DNA from: Kitasatospora paranensis
GTDB taxonomy: Bacteria; Actinomycetota; Actinomycetes; Streptomycetales; Streptomycetaceae
Direction: 5' to 3'
DNA length: 64,000 nucleotides
NCBI RefSeq assembly: GCF_039544005.1
Contig: NZ_BAABKV010000001.1
Coordinates: forward strand, 5,332,001-5,396,000
The notes under the pieces were generated by a model. It was not told where the DNA came from and ran no database searches. It was given only the letters and a program-made list of their open reading frames with translations. Position numbers and translations under genes: made by a program. Positions 38,355-46,040 of this stretch are shown here, piece by piece (position 1 is the first letter of the stretch; each line of letters opens with the position of its first letter).

Positions 38355-38876
38355 GCATATTGCCCCGCGTGTACTGAGGCCGCGAGGGAGGCGGAGCGGT
38401 TTTGGCCGGTGTCCTGTCTGGTCTGGGGCCGAGCATGATCGGGGGGCCGTAAGCTGTTGCGACTCGGTCAGGGCTTCTGAGCCTGACCGCAATTTGGCCG
38501 AGTGGCCCCCGTTCTTGCTCGGTGCGGGTCCCGGTCCTGACAGGTGGGTAAAACTGCGGAGCCGCCCGCTCCAAGCCACAACGGGGTTCTGGGCTCAACC
38601 AAAATCTGCCACCTGGCCCGCCGGTGTGGCCCGGGCCGCGCGCGGGCGCGCCTTGTGAAGTAGTGAACTCGTAACAGCCGATCCTGAAGGCACTTGCTCA
38701 ACTGTCAGAGGTGGCGTCGTCGTGATGCTGCCCCGTTCTGGCGGTCGCGCCGGGACCGGGCGCCAGCCCGCACGCCCGGCGTCGGCCGCCGAGGGCGGGG
38801 CAGCGGCGCGCGTAGCGCGCCCTTGACCTTGTAGAGCGGAATTCGGCAGTGACTCGGGCTGGCTTCCGGGCTCGCG
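38355..38876. other. Intergenic region in the AICE
   Basis: This 520-bp gap lies between the cassette hairpin and the stop of the PP2C gene. I see no supported gene, no clear second terminator and no tandem repeats of the kind expected for a TraB-binding transfer locus. Confidence 0.4.
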
Positions 38877-39701
38877 CTACAGCGTGACGCGGACGACTGC
38901 GCTGTCGTCGTGGGTCTTTCCGCGGGGCCAGCGGCGGCCGTCGGTGTCGCTCAGTTCGGCGGTCCGGACTTCGCGGATGAGTGCGGCGGGGCCCTGTTCG
39001 CGGATGAGGCGGAGGGCTTCGGCCCAGTCGGCGAGTTCGAAGCGGTCGACCAGACGGGAGGCGCCGTCGCTCAGGAGGGTGACTCCGGTGAGGTCGGCGC
39101 GGGGGACATTGCCGGTGAGTGAGGCGTAGGCGGTGGCGGGGTCGGCTGCGGCGACCCAGAATCCTTCGGGCTGGTTGCGGTGGGCGCGCATGGCCTCGAC
39201 GTAGCCGCGGAGGGCTTCCGCGTGTTCGGCAGTGCCGGCGGCCTCGGCGTCCATAGCTCCGCGCAGGGCGGCGCCGACCAGGGCCTCGCGGTCGTCGGTG
39301 ACGGCCACCGGGCCGCGCTCGTCGGTGTGTTCCAGCACGAGGGTGGAGTCGGCCAGCACCAGGTACTCGACGACCTCGTCCGCCAGCCGGACCGCGACGA
39401 CCGTGGCTGATGGCGTGCCCGGGTGGCTGAGGTCGCAGGTGTCGGCGTGCAGCCCGGCGGTCTGCGTGATCGCGTCGGCGAGGCAGTCGGTCAGGGCGCG
39501 GTCGGGCTGGTTGGTGACGGCCGCCAGCAGGCTGACGCCGAGGCGGGAGACATACCAGGCGACGCCATGGCTGCACCCGCAGTCGGATCCGGCCGGGGTG
39601 CCGGCGCCGTCGAGTAGGACGACGGCGCTCGGGCTGGCGGCGGTGAAGTCCTCATTGGGACGCTGCGGGTGGGCGGGCTCGGTGGCGATCTCCAGGTGCA
39701 C
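38877..39701 (-). CDS. PP2C-like protein phosphatase (AICE)
   Basis: This 274-residue protein resembles PP2C-type Ser/Thr phosphatases. Metal-binding acidic positions are suggested by PNEDFTAA near the start, VVLLDGAGTP, VTLLSDGASRLVD and THDDSAVVRVTL at the end. These match motifs of the family in order. The GTG at 39701 starts five bases after the stop of the HTH gene upstream, so the two are probably co-translated. It may dephosphorylate a regulator or serve a signalling role with the HATPase-like gene. This is inference. Confidence 0.72.
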   Translation of the reverse strand: MHLEIATEPAHPQRPNEDFTAASPSAVVLLDGAGTPAGSDCGCSHGVAWYVSRLGVSLLAAVTNQPDRALTDCLADAITQTAGLHADTCDLSHPGTPSATVVAVRLADEVVEYLVLADSTLVLEHTDERGPVAVTDDREALVGAALRGAMDAEAAGTAEHAEALRGYVEAMRAHRNQPEGFWVAAADPATAYASLTGNVPRADLTGVTLLSDGASRLVDRFELADWAEALRLIREQGPAALIREVRTAELSDTDGRRWPRGKTHDDSAVVRVTL

Positions 39702-39705
39702 GATC

Positions 39706-40647
39706 TCAGTCTGCCCCGTGCCGGTAGAACGGCGACAGGAGACGGACGTTGACGGGCTCATTGTTCGCCGGGTCGTAGTCCACGTTCACCAGGACGGAGA
39801 ACCGCTCGGTGCCGACCTGGCGGTAGAGGTCCGCGAGGTCGTTGACGATCAGGTGGACGACTCCGAGGCTGCCCTGCGGGTGGATGCCGGTCAGCACCAT
39901 GATCAGGCCTTGGCCGTCGGGGCGCGGGAGCCGGCCGAAGTAGGCGACGTCCGAGTTGGTCTTGGGGTCGGAGTCCATGCCGGAGCGGTGGGCGACGCCG
40001 GTCTCGTGGTCGCGGAGCGTCCACGGGCCGTCCTCGGCTCGCTCGAAGCTGATCGATGGGTCCTGGGCGAGGACGTCGGCGACGTGGCTGGAGAGCCGGG
40101 GGCCGCAGATGACGATCATGTCTTCGCGGTTGAGGTCGATCTCGCCACCGATGGGCACGTGCTCGAAGTTGGGGTCCAGCTTGTAGGAGCGGGCGAGGTC
40201 GCCGAGGCGCTGGGCTGCGGAGAAGTCCTCGGCGGCCAGCACCGGACGGGCGTTGCCGGCCTCCTGCTTGAGCGGGGTGGCGATGATCAACCGGGCGTTT
40301 CCCAGGAACGCACCCTCGGGCGCCGGGGCGGACTGCTTGAGCTGGTGGATCCGGCCCCGGGTCAGCCCGGCTTCGGCGGCGATCTGGGCGTAGGACATGC
40401 CCTGGTCGTGCAGCTCGGAGATCACCCGCTGCCGCAGCCGCGACAGCTCGGTGACTTCCTGCTGGGCCTCGGCCAGCCGCACCGTGGCCGCCCGCAACAG
40501 CGCGAACGGGTCCTTGATGGCGGCGATCCGCTGCGTCTCTCCCGCCACGTCTCCTCCTGTGTCCGGCCCTGTCAGGGCAGAGTCTAGGGGGATAGACATG
40601 ATCAGCAAACGCAGGTGCAGTCCGGCGTGCTGCGGGCGGTCGGTCAT
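39706..40647 (-). CDS. Sigma-like helix-turn-helix protein with C-terminal sensor-like domain (AICE)
   Basis: This 313-residue protein has a helical N-terminus and a sigma-factor-like HTH (MSYAQIAAEAGLTRGRIHQLKQ, positions about 40335-40400). A C-terminal alpha/beta domain carries DMIVICGPRLSSHVADVL and GLIMVLTGIHPQGSLGVVHLIV. The latter has the look of a Rossmann-like sensor fold, which is inference. The ATG at 40647 has AGGAG eight bases upstream. A later ATG at 40599 overlaps an operator-like palindrome and lacks a ribosome site. It pairs with the PP2C gene. Confidence 0.7.
   Translation of the reverse strand: MTDRPQHAGLHLRLLIMSIPLDSALTGPDTGGDVAGETQRIAAIKDPFALLRAATVRLAEAQQEVTELSRLRQRVISELHDQGMSYAQIAAEAGLTRGRIHQLKQSAPAPEGAFLGNARLIIATPLKQEAGNARPVLAAEDFSAAQRLGDLARSYKLDPNFEHVPIGGEIDLNREDMIVICGPRLSSHVADVLAQDPSISFERAEDGPWTLRDHETGVAHRSGMDSDPKTNSDVAYFGRLPRPDGQGLIMVLTGIHPQGSLGVVHLIVNDLADLYRQVGTERFSVLVNVDYDPANNEPVNVRLLSPFYRHGAD
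40582..40597. promoter_or_regulatory. Operator-like motif, copy 1
   Basis: GTCTA-N6-TAGAC with a GGGGG core lies near the 5' end of the HTH gene. It is one of six related motifs in the AICE. Confidence 0.5.
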
Positions 40648-40682
40648 CGCGGGTCTCCTGGCGGCTGGTCGGCAACCGTCGT

Positions 40683-40700
40683 TGTATAGGGGGCTATACA
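40683..40700. promoter_or_regulatory. Operator-like motif, copy 2
   Basis: A perfect inverted repeat TGTATAG-GGGG-CTATACA lies 36 bp before the HTH gene and overlaps the end of the HATPase gene. It is the most symmetric of the six copies. Confidence 0.65.
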
Positions 40701-41125
40701 CCCCATGAAGAGGGCTTCTGCGTGCGAGCGCGAGAGGTCGCCTCTGCGGGGGATGCTAGCTCCACCCAGACCGTCCGGCAGTCATCGACCTCACTGCTGG
40801 CGCCCCAGTGGTCGGCGAGCTCGTTCACGATCTTCAGCCCCCGTCCGAAGTCGGCGACCTCCTCGGCCGTGCGGTACGACAGCTCCGATCCCGCCGAGCC
40901 CTCGTCCGTCACCGCGATCCGGATGAACCCGCGCCGGCGTCGGATCTCCACCCAGAGGGCGCCGCCGAGCCCGGACCTGCTGTGCAGGATGGCATTGGTG
41001 ACCAGCTCGGAGACGATCAGCTCCGCCTCGCCGACCTGGGGGAAGAACGGGAGTGCGTCGCGGACCAGCTTCCGCGCGGCCCCGACCGACTCGGGCACTC
41101 CTGGGAACTGGGCGATCCATGTCAT
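40694..41125 (-). CDS. HATPase-domain (RsbW/anti-sigma-like) ATP-binding protein (AICE)
   Basis: This 143-residue protein is a stand-alone GHKL ATPase domain of the HATPase_c_2 type common in Streptomyces. The N box is in AELIVSELVTNAILHS, the G1 region in IRIAVTDEGS and the G2 region in DFGRGLKIVNELADHWG. Such proteins act as anti-sigma kinases. The ATG at 41125 is chosen because of GGAGGGG seven bases upstream. It is divergent from the GntR gene across palindromic operators and lies upstream of the HTH-PP2C pair. Confidence 0.85.
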   Translation of the reverse strand: MTWIAQFPGVPESVGAARKLVRDALPFFPQVGEAELIVSELVTNAILHSRSGLGGALWVEIRRRRGFIRIAVTDEGSAGSELSYRTAEEVADFGRGLKIVNELADHWGASSEVDDCRTVWVELASPAEATSRARTQKPSSWGV

Positions 41126-41172
41126 GGCTGTACCCCTCCGCCTCGTGGCGCATTTGGCCAATCACAATGAGT

Positions 41173-41213
41173 CAAGCTCGAATCCGAGCTTGAAAGCTCG
41201 GGTCCGAGGTTGT
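41173..41213. promoter_or_regulatory. Two tandem palindromes between HATPase and GntR genes
   Basis: A perfect palindrome CAAGCTCG-AATC-CGAGCTTG (41173-41192) is followed by a degenerate copy AAGCTCG-GGTC-CGAGGTT (41195-41213). They sit in the 124-bp divergent promoter gap and fit a GntR autoregulatory operator. Confidence 0.65.
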
Positions 41214-41249
41214 CAAGCTGATGTGAGGAATCGTGAGAAGAGGTCCGCG

Positions 41250-42047
41250 ATGGGGGAGTTGGGTCGACCGGCCTATCTGCGGCTCGCCGATGCGCTGCGT
41301 GCCGAGATCCTTTCGGGTGGGCGTGAGCCGGGATCGCGCATGCCGAGCATCGCGGACCTGTGCCGCGACCACGGGCTGTCCGAACAGCCGGTCCGCCAGG
41401 CGCTCCGGGTCCTGGCCGCTGAGGGCCTGACCGAGGGGCGTCCCGGATCAGGAACCTACGTCCGCCACCGCCCGGCGCCGGCCCGGATCGCGCGGGGGCG
41501 CTACCGGGCCGCCGGAAGTCCGTTCGCAGCCGAGAGCCGGGCCCGCGGCGTCGAGCCGTCCTGGACCCACGAGTCACAGAAGACCTACGCGACGACCGCG
41601 TTGGCGGTTCGGCTCGGCATCGCCGAGGGCGACCCGGTGATGCAGTCGCAGTACGTCTTCCTCGCGGACGACGAGCCTGCCCAGCTGTCGACCAGCTGGG
41701 AGCCGCTGGCGGTCACGGAGGGCAGCATCGTCGTCCTGCCGGAACTCGGCCCGCTGGCTGGCTGCGGCGTGGTCGAGCGGATGGCCCACATCGGCGTCAC
41801 CGTCACGCGCGTGACCGAGGAGGTCACGGCTCGGCCGGTTCTGGAGATCGAGGCGGGCCCGCTCGGCATCCCGCTCGGGTCTACCGTGCTCGCCATCGAG
41901 CGAACCCACTGGGCGGGCGAGCTCGCTGTCGAGACGGCTGACATCGTGCTCAGCGCAGACCGCTTCAGGCTCGCCTATGAGATCGAGATTCCGCCTGGCT
42001 GTGGTTCGATCGTCCAGGGATCGGCGGGTTCTCCGGGCGGCGTTTAG
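41250..42047 (+). CDS. GntR/HutC family regulator, KorSA-like (AICE)
   Basis: This 265-residue regulator has a GntR winged helix at residues about 8-72 (ADALRAEILSGGREPGSRMP, HGLSEQPVRQALRVLAAEGL). A UTRA-like effector domain follows (LAVRLGIAEGDPVMQSQYVF, GSTVLAIERTHW). In pSAM2-type elements the GntR repressor KorSA keeps the element silent by repressing pra, and this gene holds the same role by position. The ATG at 41250 follows AAGAGGTCC. Palindromes at 41173-41213 are probable autoregulatory sites. Confidence 0.85.
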   Translation: MGELGRPAYLRLADALRAEILSGGREPGSRMPSIADLCRDHGLSEQPVRQALRVLAAEGLTEGRPGSGTYVRHRPAPARIARGRYRAAGSPFAAESRARGVEPSWTHESQKTYATTALAVRLGIAEGDPVMQSQYVFLADDEPAQLSTSWEPLAVTEGSIVVLPELGPLAGCGVVERMAHIGVTVTRVTEEVTARPVLEIEAGPLGIPLGSTVLAIERTHWAGELAVETADIVLSADRFRLAYEIEIPPGCGSIVQGSAGSPGGV

Positions 42048-42048
42048 C

Positions 42049-42180
42049 GTGGGCCTGGCCTACGCGGCCGCCATCTTCTTCGCTGGTGTCTGGCAGATCG
42101 GCGCCTGGATATTCCCGGCGGACTGCTGTGTTCCGACCTGCTTAGCCAATTTCGGGTCGTGCCTATCGACTTCGCCCTAG
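42049..42180 (+). CDS. Possible single-helix membrane peptide
   Basis: A 43-residue frame starts at a GTG two bases after the GntR stop. It has one hydrophobic helix (AYAAAIFFAGVWQIGAWIF) and a Cys-rich tail. The ribosome site is weak and I recognise no family. It may be real because hydrophobicity and position fit small AICE membrane proteins, but chance is not excluded. Confidence 0.3.
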   Translation: MGLAYAAAIFFAGVWQIGAWIFPADCCVPTCLANFGSCLSTSP

Positions 42181-42216
42181 GCTGTGCGCCCTGGAGTTGA
42201 TCCCTGGGGGTGTGTA

Positions 42217-42531
42217 GTGCTGGAGCGTGTGACGCGAGCCATGGGCGTGTCGGGCGGGGTGATGGTTGCGCTGGGCCTGGCATACGGGCTGTGGAAGGTC
42301 GGCGATAACTGTGGATCCGCGTGGAGCCCGAACCTGAGCTCGGGCCTGGGCAGTGACCAGACGGCATGCGCACTGGCTCTGAACGGCCGAGCCAACGTCG
42401 CATGGTTCTTCGTGATGCTTGGCCTGGTGGTGCTGGCAGCCGTTGTCGAGCTGAGTCGGACGCGGACTGAGTCCACAGCGCCGACGGCGGAGAATCCGTC
42501 CGCGCCGGGCCGCGTCACTGACACCCAGTAG
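42217..42531 (+). CDS. Small two-helix membrane protein (AICE)
   Basis: This 104-residue protein has two membrane helices (GVSGGVMVALGLAYGLW and VAWFFVMLGLVVLAAVVEL) joined by an external loop with two cysteines (DNCGSAWSP and TACALAL), possibly a disulfide. The Ser/Thr/Pro tail would be cytosolic. The GTG at 42217 has GGGGG six bases upstream. I do not recognise the family. It could be a spread or entry-exclusion type protein of the element. Confidence 0.6.
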   Translation: MLERVTRAMGVSGGVMVALGLAYGLWKVGDNCGSAWSPNLSSGLGSDQTACALALNGRANVAWFFVMLGLVVLAAVVELSRTRTESTAPTAENPSAPGRVTDTQ

Positions 42532-42657
42532 CTTACGAATCCGGCGCCCGAGTGCGGCGTTCACAGGCCCATCAGCGATTGGCTGACGGGTGCCAGGGCG
42601 GGCCGATACGGTGACCCGGTCGCCGTCGACAAGGCGGCCCAAGTGTGGAGGGGTGCG

Positions 42658-43014
42658 ATGTCGAAGGGGTCGCTGCCAGACGATGCGCGAAAGGCGTTTG
42701 TGCAGGGTCGGCGACGCTTCGTGTGCCGCATCAACCAGGGCGCGTTCCAAATGAGCTTCTCGATGCCGTTGTACGGGATCGCCGAGGTCATCGAGGGCAT
42801 CGAGGCCGCTGGGTGGGTACTCGATCAGGTCGCGTGGACTGAGGACCGGAGGGACCACCCGTCTGCAATGTGCGTATTCCGGCGGGCAGACCTGCCGCCA
42901 CCGGGCTACTTCGCGGGGCCACAGTACGCGGCTCAGTCGCAGCCGCCACAGGCAGCTCCGGCAGCGGGCTCGTTCCCAGTGCCTCCCAGCTGGGGCCAGC
43001 CGCAGTCCCGGTAG
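42658..43014 (+). CDS. Small AICE protein of unknown function
   Basis: This 118-residue protein has an N-terminal folded part (RRRFVCRINQGAFQMSFSMP, AEVIEGIEAAGWVLDQVAW) and a Pro/Gln/Ala-rich tail. The fold hints at a compact alpha/beta domain. The ATG at 42658 follows TGGAGGGG. Similar small proteins are frequent in streptomycete plasmids, but I cannot give a role. Confidence 0.65.
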   Translation: MSKGSLPDDARKAFVQGRRRFVCRINQGAFQMSFSMPLYGIAEVIEGIEAAGWVLDQVAWTEDRRDHPSAMCVFRRADLPPPGYFAGPQYAAQSQPPQAAPAAGSFPVPPSWGQPQSR

Positions 43015-43056
43015 TGGGTCCGGGCAGCGTGGGCCGACCGGACCAGCCAGGCACTG

Positions 43057-43269
43057 TCAGTAGTCGAGCAGGCCGACAGGAACTGTACGGCCGGCAGCCT
43101 GAAGAGCGGCGGCGTACCGGGTTCGGGCTTGTCGCTCCACGGCCAGAAGGGGCTCGATCTGGGCGGCGTGAAGGTCGCCGTCCGGGTGCGCGCGAAACAG
43201 GTCCTGCACGGCCTGATTAGCGGCGACGTACTGCGTGATGGCGGAGGGCAGGTCCGCGGTGCTCGACAT
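43057..43269 (-). CDS. Small helical protein (AICE)
   Basis: This 70-residue, mainly helical protein (ITQYVAANQAVQDLFRAH, IEPLLAVERQARTRYAAAL) lies on the opposite strand to its neighbours. The ATG at 43269 gives a compact protein. The ribosome site is weak and the family unknown. A longer form from 43446 would run through non-coding-looking sequence and an operator-like motif. Confidence 0.45.
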   Translation of the reverse strand: MSSTADLPSAITQYVAANQAVQDLFRAHPDGDLHAAQIEPLLAVERQARTRYAAALQAAGRTVPVGLLDY

Positions 43270-43427
43270 GTCATCTAGTTGACTCCAGCGGATCGGCTCC
43301 GCGCATACCAATTTTCGCCGGGCACCCGGGCACTCGGCTGCGTGAGGCAGGCCGGCGAGGGCACCACGGCCTGAGTTAGCTGTGCCCCGCGCCCGGCACC
43401 GATTCCCTGACGCCTCGTCAAGATCTT

Positions 43428-43445
43428 TGTATATACCCCTAGACA
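43428..43445. promoter_or_regulatory. Operator-like motif, copy 3
   Basis: TGTATATACCCCTAGACA lies about 100 bp before the Pra-like gene. It is an imperfect inverted repeat of the family found six times in the AICE. Confidence 0.6.
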
Positions 43446-43471
43446 CCTCCCGCCGTCGCGGCCTACCGTCT

Positions 43472-43488
43472 TGTCTACCCCCTCGACA
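43472..43488. promoter_or_regulatory. Operator-like motif, copy 4
   Basis: TGTCTACCCCCTCGACA lies between copies 3 and 5 in the promoter region of the Pra-like gene. Confidence 0.6.
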
Positions 43489-43515
43489 GCTTCCTCGGGG
43501 CGGTCGGCCTTCGAC

Positions 43516-43532
43516 TGTCTAGGGGGTGTACA
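43516..43532. promoter_or_regulatory. Operator-like motif, copy 5
   Basis: TGTCTAGGGGGTGTACA ends just before the AAGGAG ribosome site of the Pra-like gene, where a bound repressor would block transcription. Confidence 0.65.
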
Positions 43533-43544
43533 AGGAGTGCTCCC

Positions 43545-43940
43545 ATGGCCATCCGTGGTGCGATCCCCGTCCGCTTCGAGGACGTGTTCCCCGCCGGCGC
43601 GTTCGCGGTCTCCGTCGAGCCGGTCGCCGACTTCGAGGCGAGCAAGGGCGGGGCCAAGGTCCAGGCGCGCGACAAGACGACCGGTCAGCCGCTGTGGGTC
43701 GTCTCGGTCGTCGACCCCGACCCGGAGGCGCGGGACACCTCGGCCCGGGTGAAGGTCGCCGCGCCGGTGCTGCCCGTCCTGCCGGACGCGGCTCCGGGGC
43801 TGCCGTTCCGTCCGGTCGAGTTCGAGGGCCTGACGGTCACCGCGTACGTGAACAACGGCGGCCGGGTCGCCTACTCGTTCCGGGCCTCCGGCGTCCGCGC
43901 CCCCGCTGCCGCCCGCCCCTCGGCGAAGTCGGCGGCCTGA
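43545..43940 (+). CDS. pra: Pra-like activator of AICE replication, integration and excision
   Basis: This 131-residue protein resembles the Pra family of pSAM2-type elements, which activates rep, xis and int expression. Visible features are the start MAIRGAIPVRFEDVFPAGAF, a Lys/Asp-rich middle (KVQARDKTTGQPLWVVSVVD) and a C-terminal strand region (VEFEGLTVTAYVNNGG). The ATG at 43545 follows AAGGAG. Three operator-like motifs crowd its promoter, fitting repression by a KorSA-like protein, and the pump and replication genes follow on the same strand. Confidence 0.75.
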   Translation: MAIRGAIPVRFEDVFPAGAFAVSVEPVADFEASKGGAKVQARDKTTGQPLWVVSVVDPDPEARDTSARVKVAAPVLPVLPDAAPGLPFRPVEFEGLTVTAYVNNGGRVAYSFRASGVRAPAAARPSAKSAA

Positions 43941-44035
43941 CCCACCGCTCCGGGCCCGGCGTGCGACCGCCCTCGGCCGCGCCGTACGCCGGGCCAGTAC
44001 CCGATCCCTCCGCAACGAGAAAGAGGTGAACAACC

Positions 44036-45616
44036 ATGTCCAAGTCCATCCACCCCAAGCTCAAGACGGCCGTCCTCCTGGTGGCCGCTGTCTGGCTCGT
44101 CTACTCCACCGCCGTCGCCCACCTCGGCTCCCTTGGCGGCGTCCTGGTCCTCGCGCTCTGCGTGGCCGGCCCGGCCGGCGTGCTGGTCTACCGGGCGAAG
44201 TCGCTGCGTTCGCGCATCCGGCGCGGCTGGCCGGACCTGACGTACGCCCTCGGGCTCTGGCAGCAGGCGCCGTTGCCGCGCTTCGATGCCCCGTACGAGT
44301 ACGTCTGGCCGCGCATCGCCCGCGTCCGGCGCCATCCGGGCGGGCTGGATGTCCTGATCGGCCTGCTGCCCGGTCAGGTGCCGGACCAGGTCGCGCAGCA
44401 CGCGCAGGGCATCGCCCACGCCTGGCGGGTCCACCGGGTCGAGGTGGCCAGTCCGCGGCGCGGCGTCGTCGTCCTGCGGGCCTGGACGGTCGACCCGCTC
44501 GCCGAACCCTTCACCAGCGCCGGCCGGACCGCGCCGACCGTCACCCGTCCGCCTCTCGGCAAGCGGCTGCGGGGATGGTGGGACGGGCTCGCCACCCTCG
44601 TCCGCCGGGCCCGATTTCACCTCCGGGCGCTTGCTCGGCGGGCTCGCACGGCTGCCGCGTCGGCCTGGGCGGCTTCGGCGCTGGAGCTTCCGGGGGCTGG
44701 TCGCCGTCCTTCGGCTCTCGCGTCGGGCGGCACTGCTGGCCGTCGAGGTGGGGGAGGAGAGGGCGCTGCGGCCGAACCGGTGGGCGCGTCGGCCGGGTGG
44801 GCGTCGGTAGAGATCGGCACCCGCGAGGACGGATCCCCGTGGCGTCTTCGGCTGCACGGCACGCACGTCCTGGTGGCCGGGGTCACCGGGGCCGGCAAGG
44901 GCTCGGTCCTGTGGGGGATCGTCCGGAAGCTACTGCCCGCCGTGGCGGCCGGGCTGGTGCAGATCTGGGCCCTGGACCCGAAGCGGATGGAACTCTCCTT
45001 CGGGGTCGGCCTCTTCGCCAAGTACGCCAGCGACCCGGAGCGGATGGTCGAGCTTCTGGAGGACGCCGTCGAGCGGATGCAGGAACGGGCCCGCTCCTTC
45101 GCCGGCCGCGTCCGCTCGCACACCCCGACCCCCGACTCCCCGTTCGTCGTCGTCCTGGTCGACGAACTCGCCTTCCTCACCGCCTACCAGCCCGACCGGG
45201 ACCTCCGCCGCCGCGCCGAGGCGGCCATCGCCACCCTGACCAGCCAGGGGCGCTCGGTCGGCTTCTGCCTCGTCGGCGCCCTCCAGGACCCGCGCAAGGA
45301 GGTCATCAACCTCCGCAACCTCTTCCCCGACCGGGTCGCCCTGCGGATGGACGAAGCGGCGCAGGTCGACATGGTCCTCGGCTCCGGTGCCCGGGACCGC
45401 GGCGCGTACGCCGACCTGATCTCGCCCGACCCGCACACAGGGGCCGGCGTCGGCTACGTCCGCAACGAGGGCCAGCCGGAACCCGTCCGCGTCCGCGCCG
45501 CCTACGTCCCCGACGCCGAGATCAGCGCGCTCGTCTCGCAGTTCGGCCCGGACCGGTCCATCTACGTGGTGTCTAGCCCCCTCGACAACAACCCGGAAGG
45601 TGGTGACCGGCCGTGA
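44036..45616 (+). CDS. tra: FtsK/SpoIIIE-like DNA translocase (TraB/TraSA type)
   Basis: This is the conjugative pump of the element. It moves double-stranded DNA between mycelia as a hexamer at the membrane. The 526 residues start with two membrane helices (about 10-50). The FtsK ATPase follows with Walker A GVTGAGKGS near residue 282 and Walker B VVVLVDELAFL near 380. SQGRSVGFCLVGALQDPRKE and LRNLFPDRVALRMDE are typical TraB blocks. Residues about 190-260 are an Ala/Arg/Gly-rich linker. A GTGA overlap joins it to the next small gene. Confidence 0.92.
   Translation: MSKSIHPKLKTAVLLVAAVWLVYSTAVAHLGSLGGVLVLALCVAGPAGVLVYRAKSLRSRIRRGWPDLTYALGLWQQAPLPRFDAPYEYVWPRIARVRRHPGGLDVLIGLLPGQVPDQVAQHAQGIAHAWRVHRVEVASPRRGVVVLRAWTVDPLAEPFTSAGRTAPTVTRPPLGKRLRGWWDGLATLVRRARFHLRALARRARTAAASAWAASALELPGAGRRPSALASGGTAGRRGGGGEGAAAEPVGASAGWASVEIGTREDGSPWRLRLHGTHVLVAGVTGAGKGSVLWGIVRKLLPAVAAGLVQIWALDPKRMELSFGVGLFAKYASDPERMVELLEDAVERMQERARSFAGRVRSHTPTPDSPFVVVLVDELAFLTAYQPDRDLRRRAEAAIATLTSQGRSVGFCLVGALQDPRKEVINLRNLFPDRVALRMDEAAQVDMVLGSGARDRGAYADLISPDPHTGAGVGYVRNEGQPEPVRVRAAYVPDAEISALVSQFGPDRSIYVVSSPLDNNPEGGDRP
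45570..45587. promoter_or_regulatory. Operator-like motif, copy 6
   Basis: TGTCTAGCCCCCTCGACA lies inside the 3' end of the pump gene, before the small membrane protein and rep genes. It could control an internal promoter for replication and excision. Confidence 0.5.
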
Positions 45617-45807
45617 TCCTCACCGGCTCCCTCGTCCTGCTCCTCGGCGCCCTCATCGTCGTCCTGCTCCGGCACAAGGCCCTCAAGGCGACCGACCTCC
45701 TCCTCTGCGGGGCCTTCGGCTTCCTCCTCGCCGACACCGGCGCCGCCTCCCTGATCCGCGCCCTACTCGCCTGGCTGGCGAAGTCCTTCGCCGCTGTCCA
45801 CCCCTGA
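45613..45807 (+). CDS. Small spread-type membrane protein (AICE)
   Basis: This 64-residue protein has two hydrophobic helices (LTGSLVLLLGALIVVLL and LLLCGAFGFLLADTG) around a short basic loop. It resembles the small Spd proteins encoded beside TraB in streptomycete plasmids, which help plasmid spread inside the mycelium. The GTG at 45613 overlaps the pump stop, so translation is coupled. Confidence 0.7.
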   Translation: MILTGSLVLLLGALIVVLLRHKALKATDLLLCGAFGFLLADTGAASLIRALLAWLAKSFAAVHP

Positions 45808-45833
45808 ACCGCTCCTCGACCGGAGGTACCGCC

Positions 45834-46040
45834 ATGCCCGACGACCGCCTCCCCAGCGCGGCCCACTACCCCGTCCCCCAGCCGGAGACCGGCGAGGACC
45901 CTCGCTTCACCCGCGGCCTGCTCTTCGACGTCGCCCGCCGCATCGAGGACGCCGGATACCCGCCCATCAGCGCCGGCCGCGACCTCGTCCGGCTGATGGA
46001 GGCCCTGTTCGCCTTCTGCTACCGGGACGAGAGCCGATGA
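45834..46040 (+). CDS. Small protein upstream of rep (AICE)
   Basis: This 68-residue soluble protein has a C-terminal helix (RIEDAGYPPISAGRDLVRLM). The ATG at 45834 follows CGGAGG. Its stop overlaps the rep start (ATGA), indicating coupled translation and a role near replication. No family is recognised. Confidence 0.68.
   Translation: MPDDRLPSAAHYPVPQPETGEDPRFTRGLLFDVARRIEDAGYPPISAGRDLVRLMEALFAFCYRDESR

Noticed and set aside
38355..38876. A conjugative transfer (clt-type) locus in the AICE gap
   Set aside because: I looked for clustered 8-bp direct repeats or a long palindrome of the type bound by TraB and did not find a convincing set.
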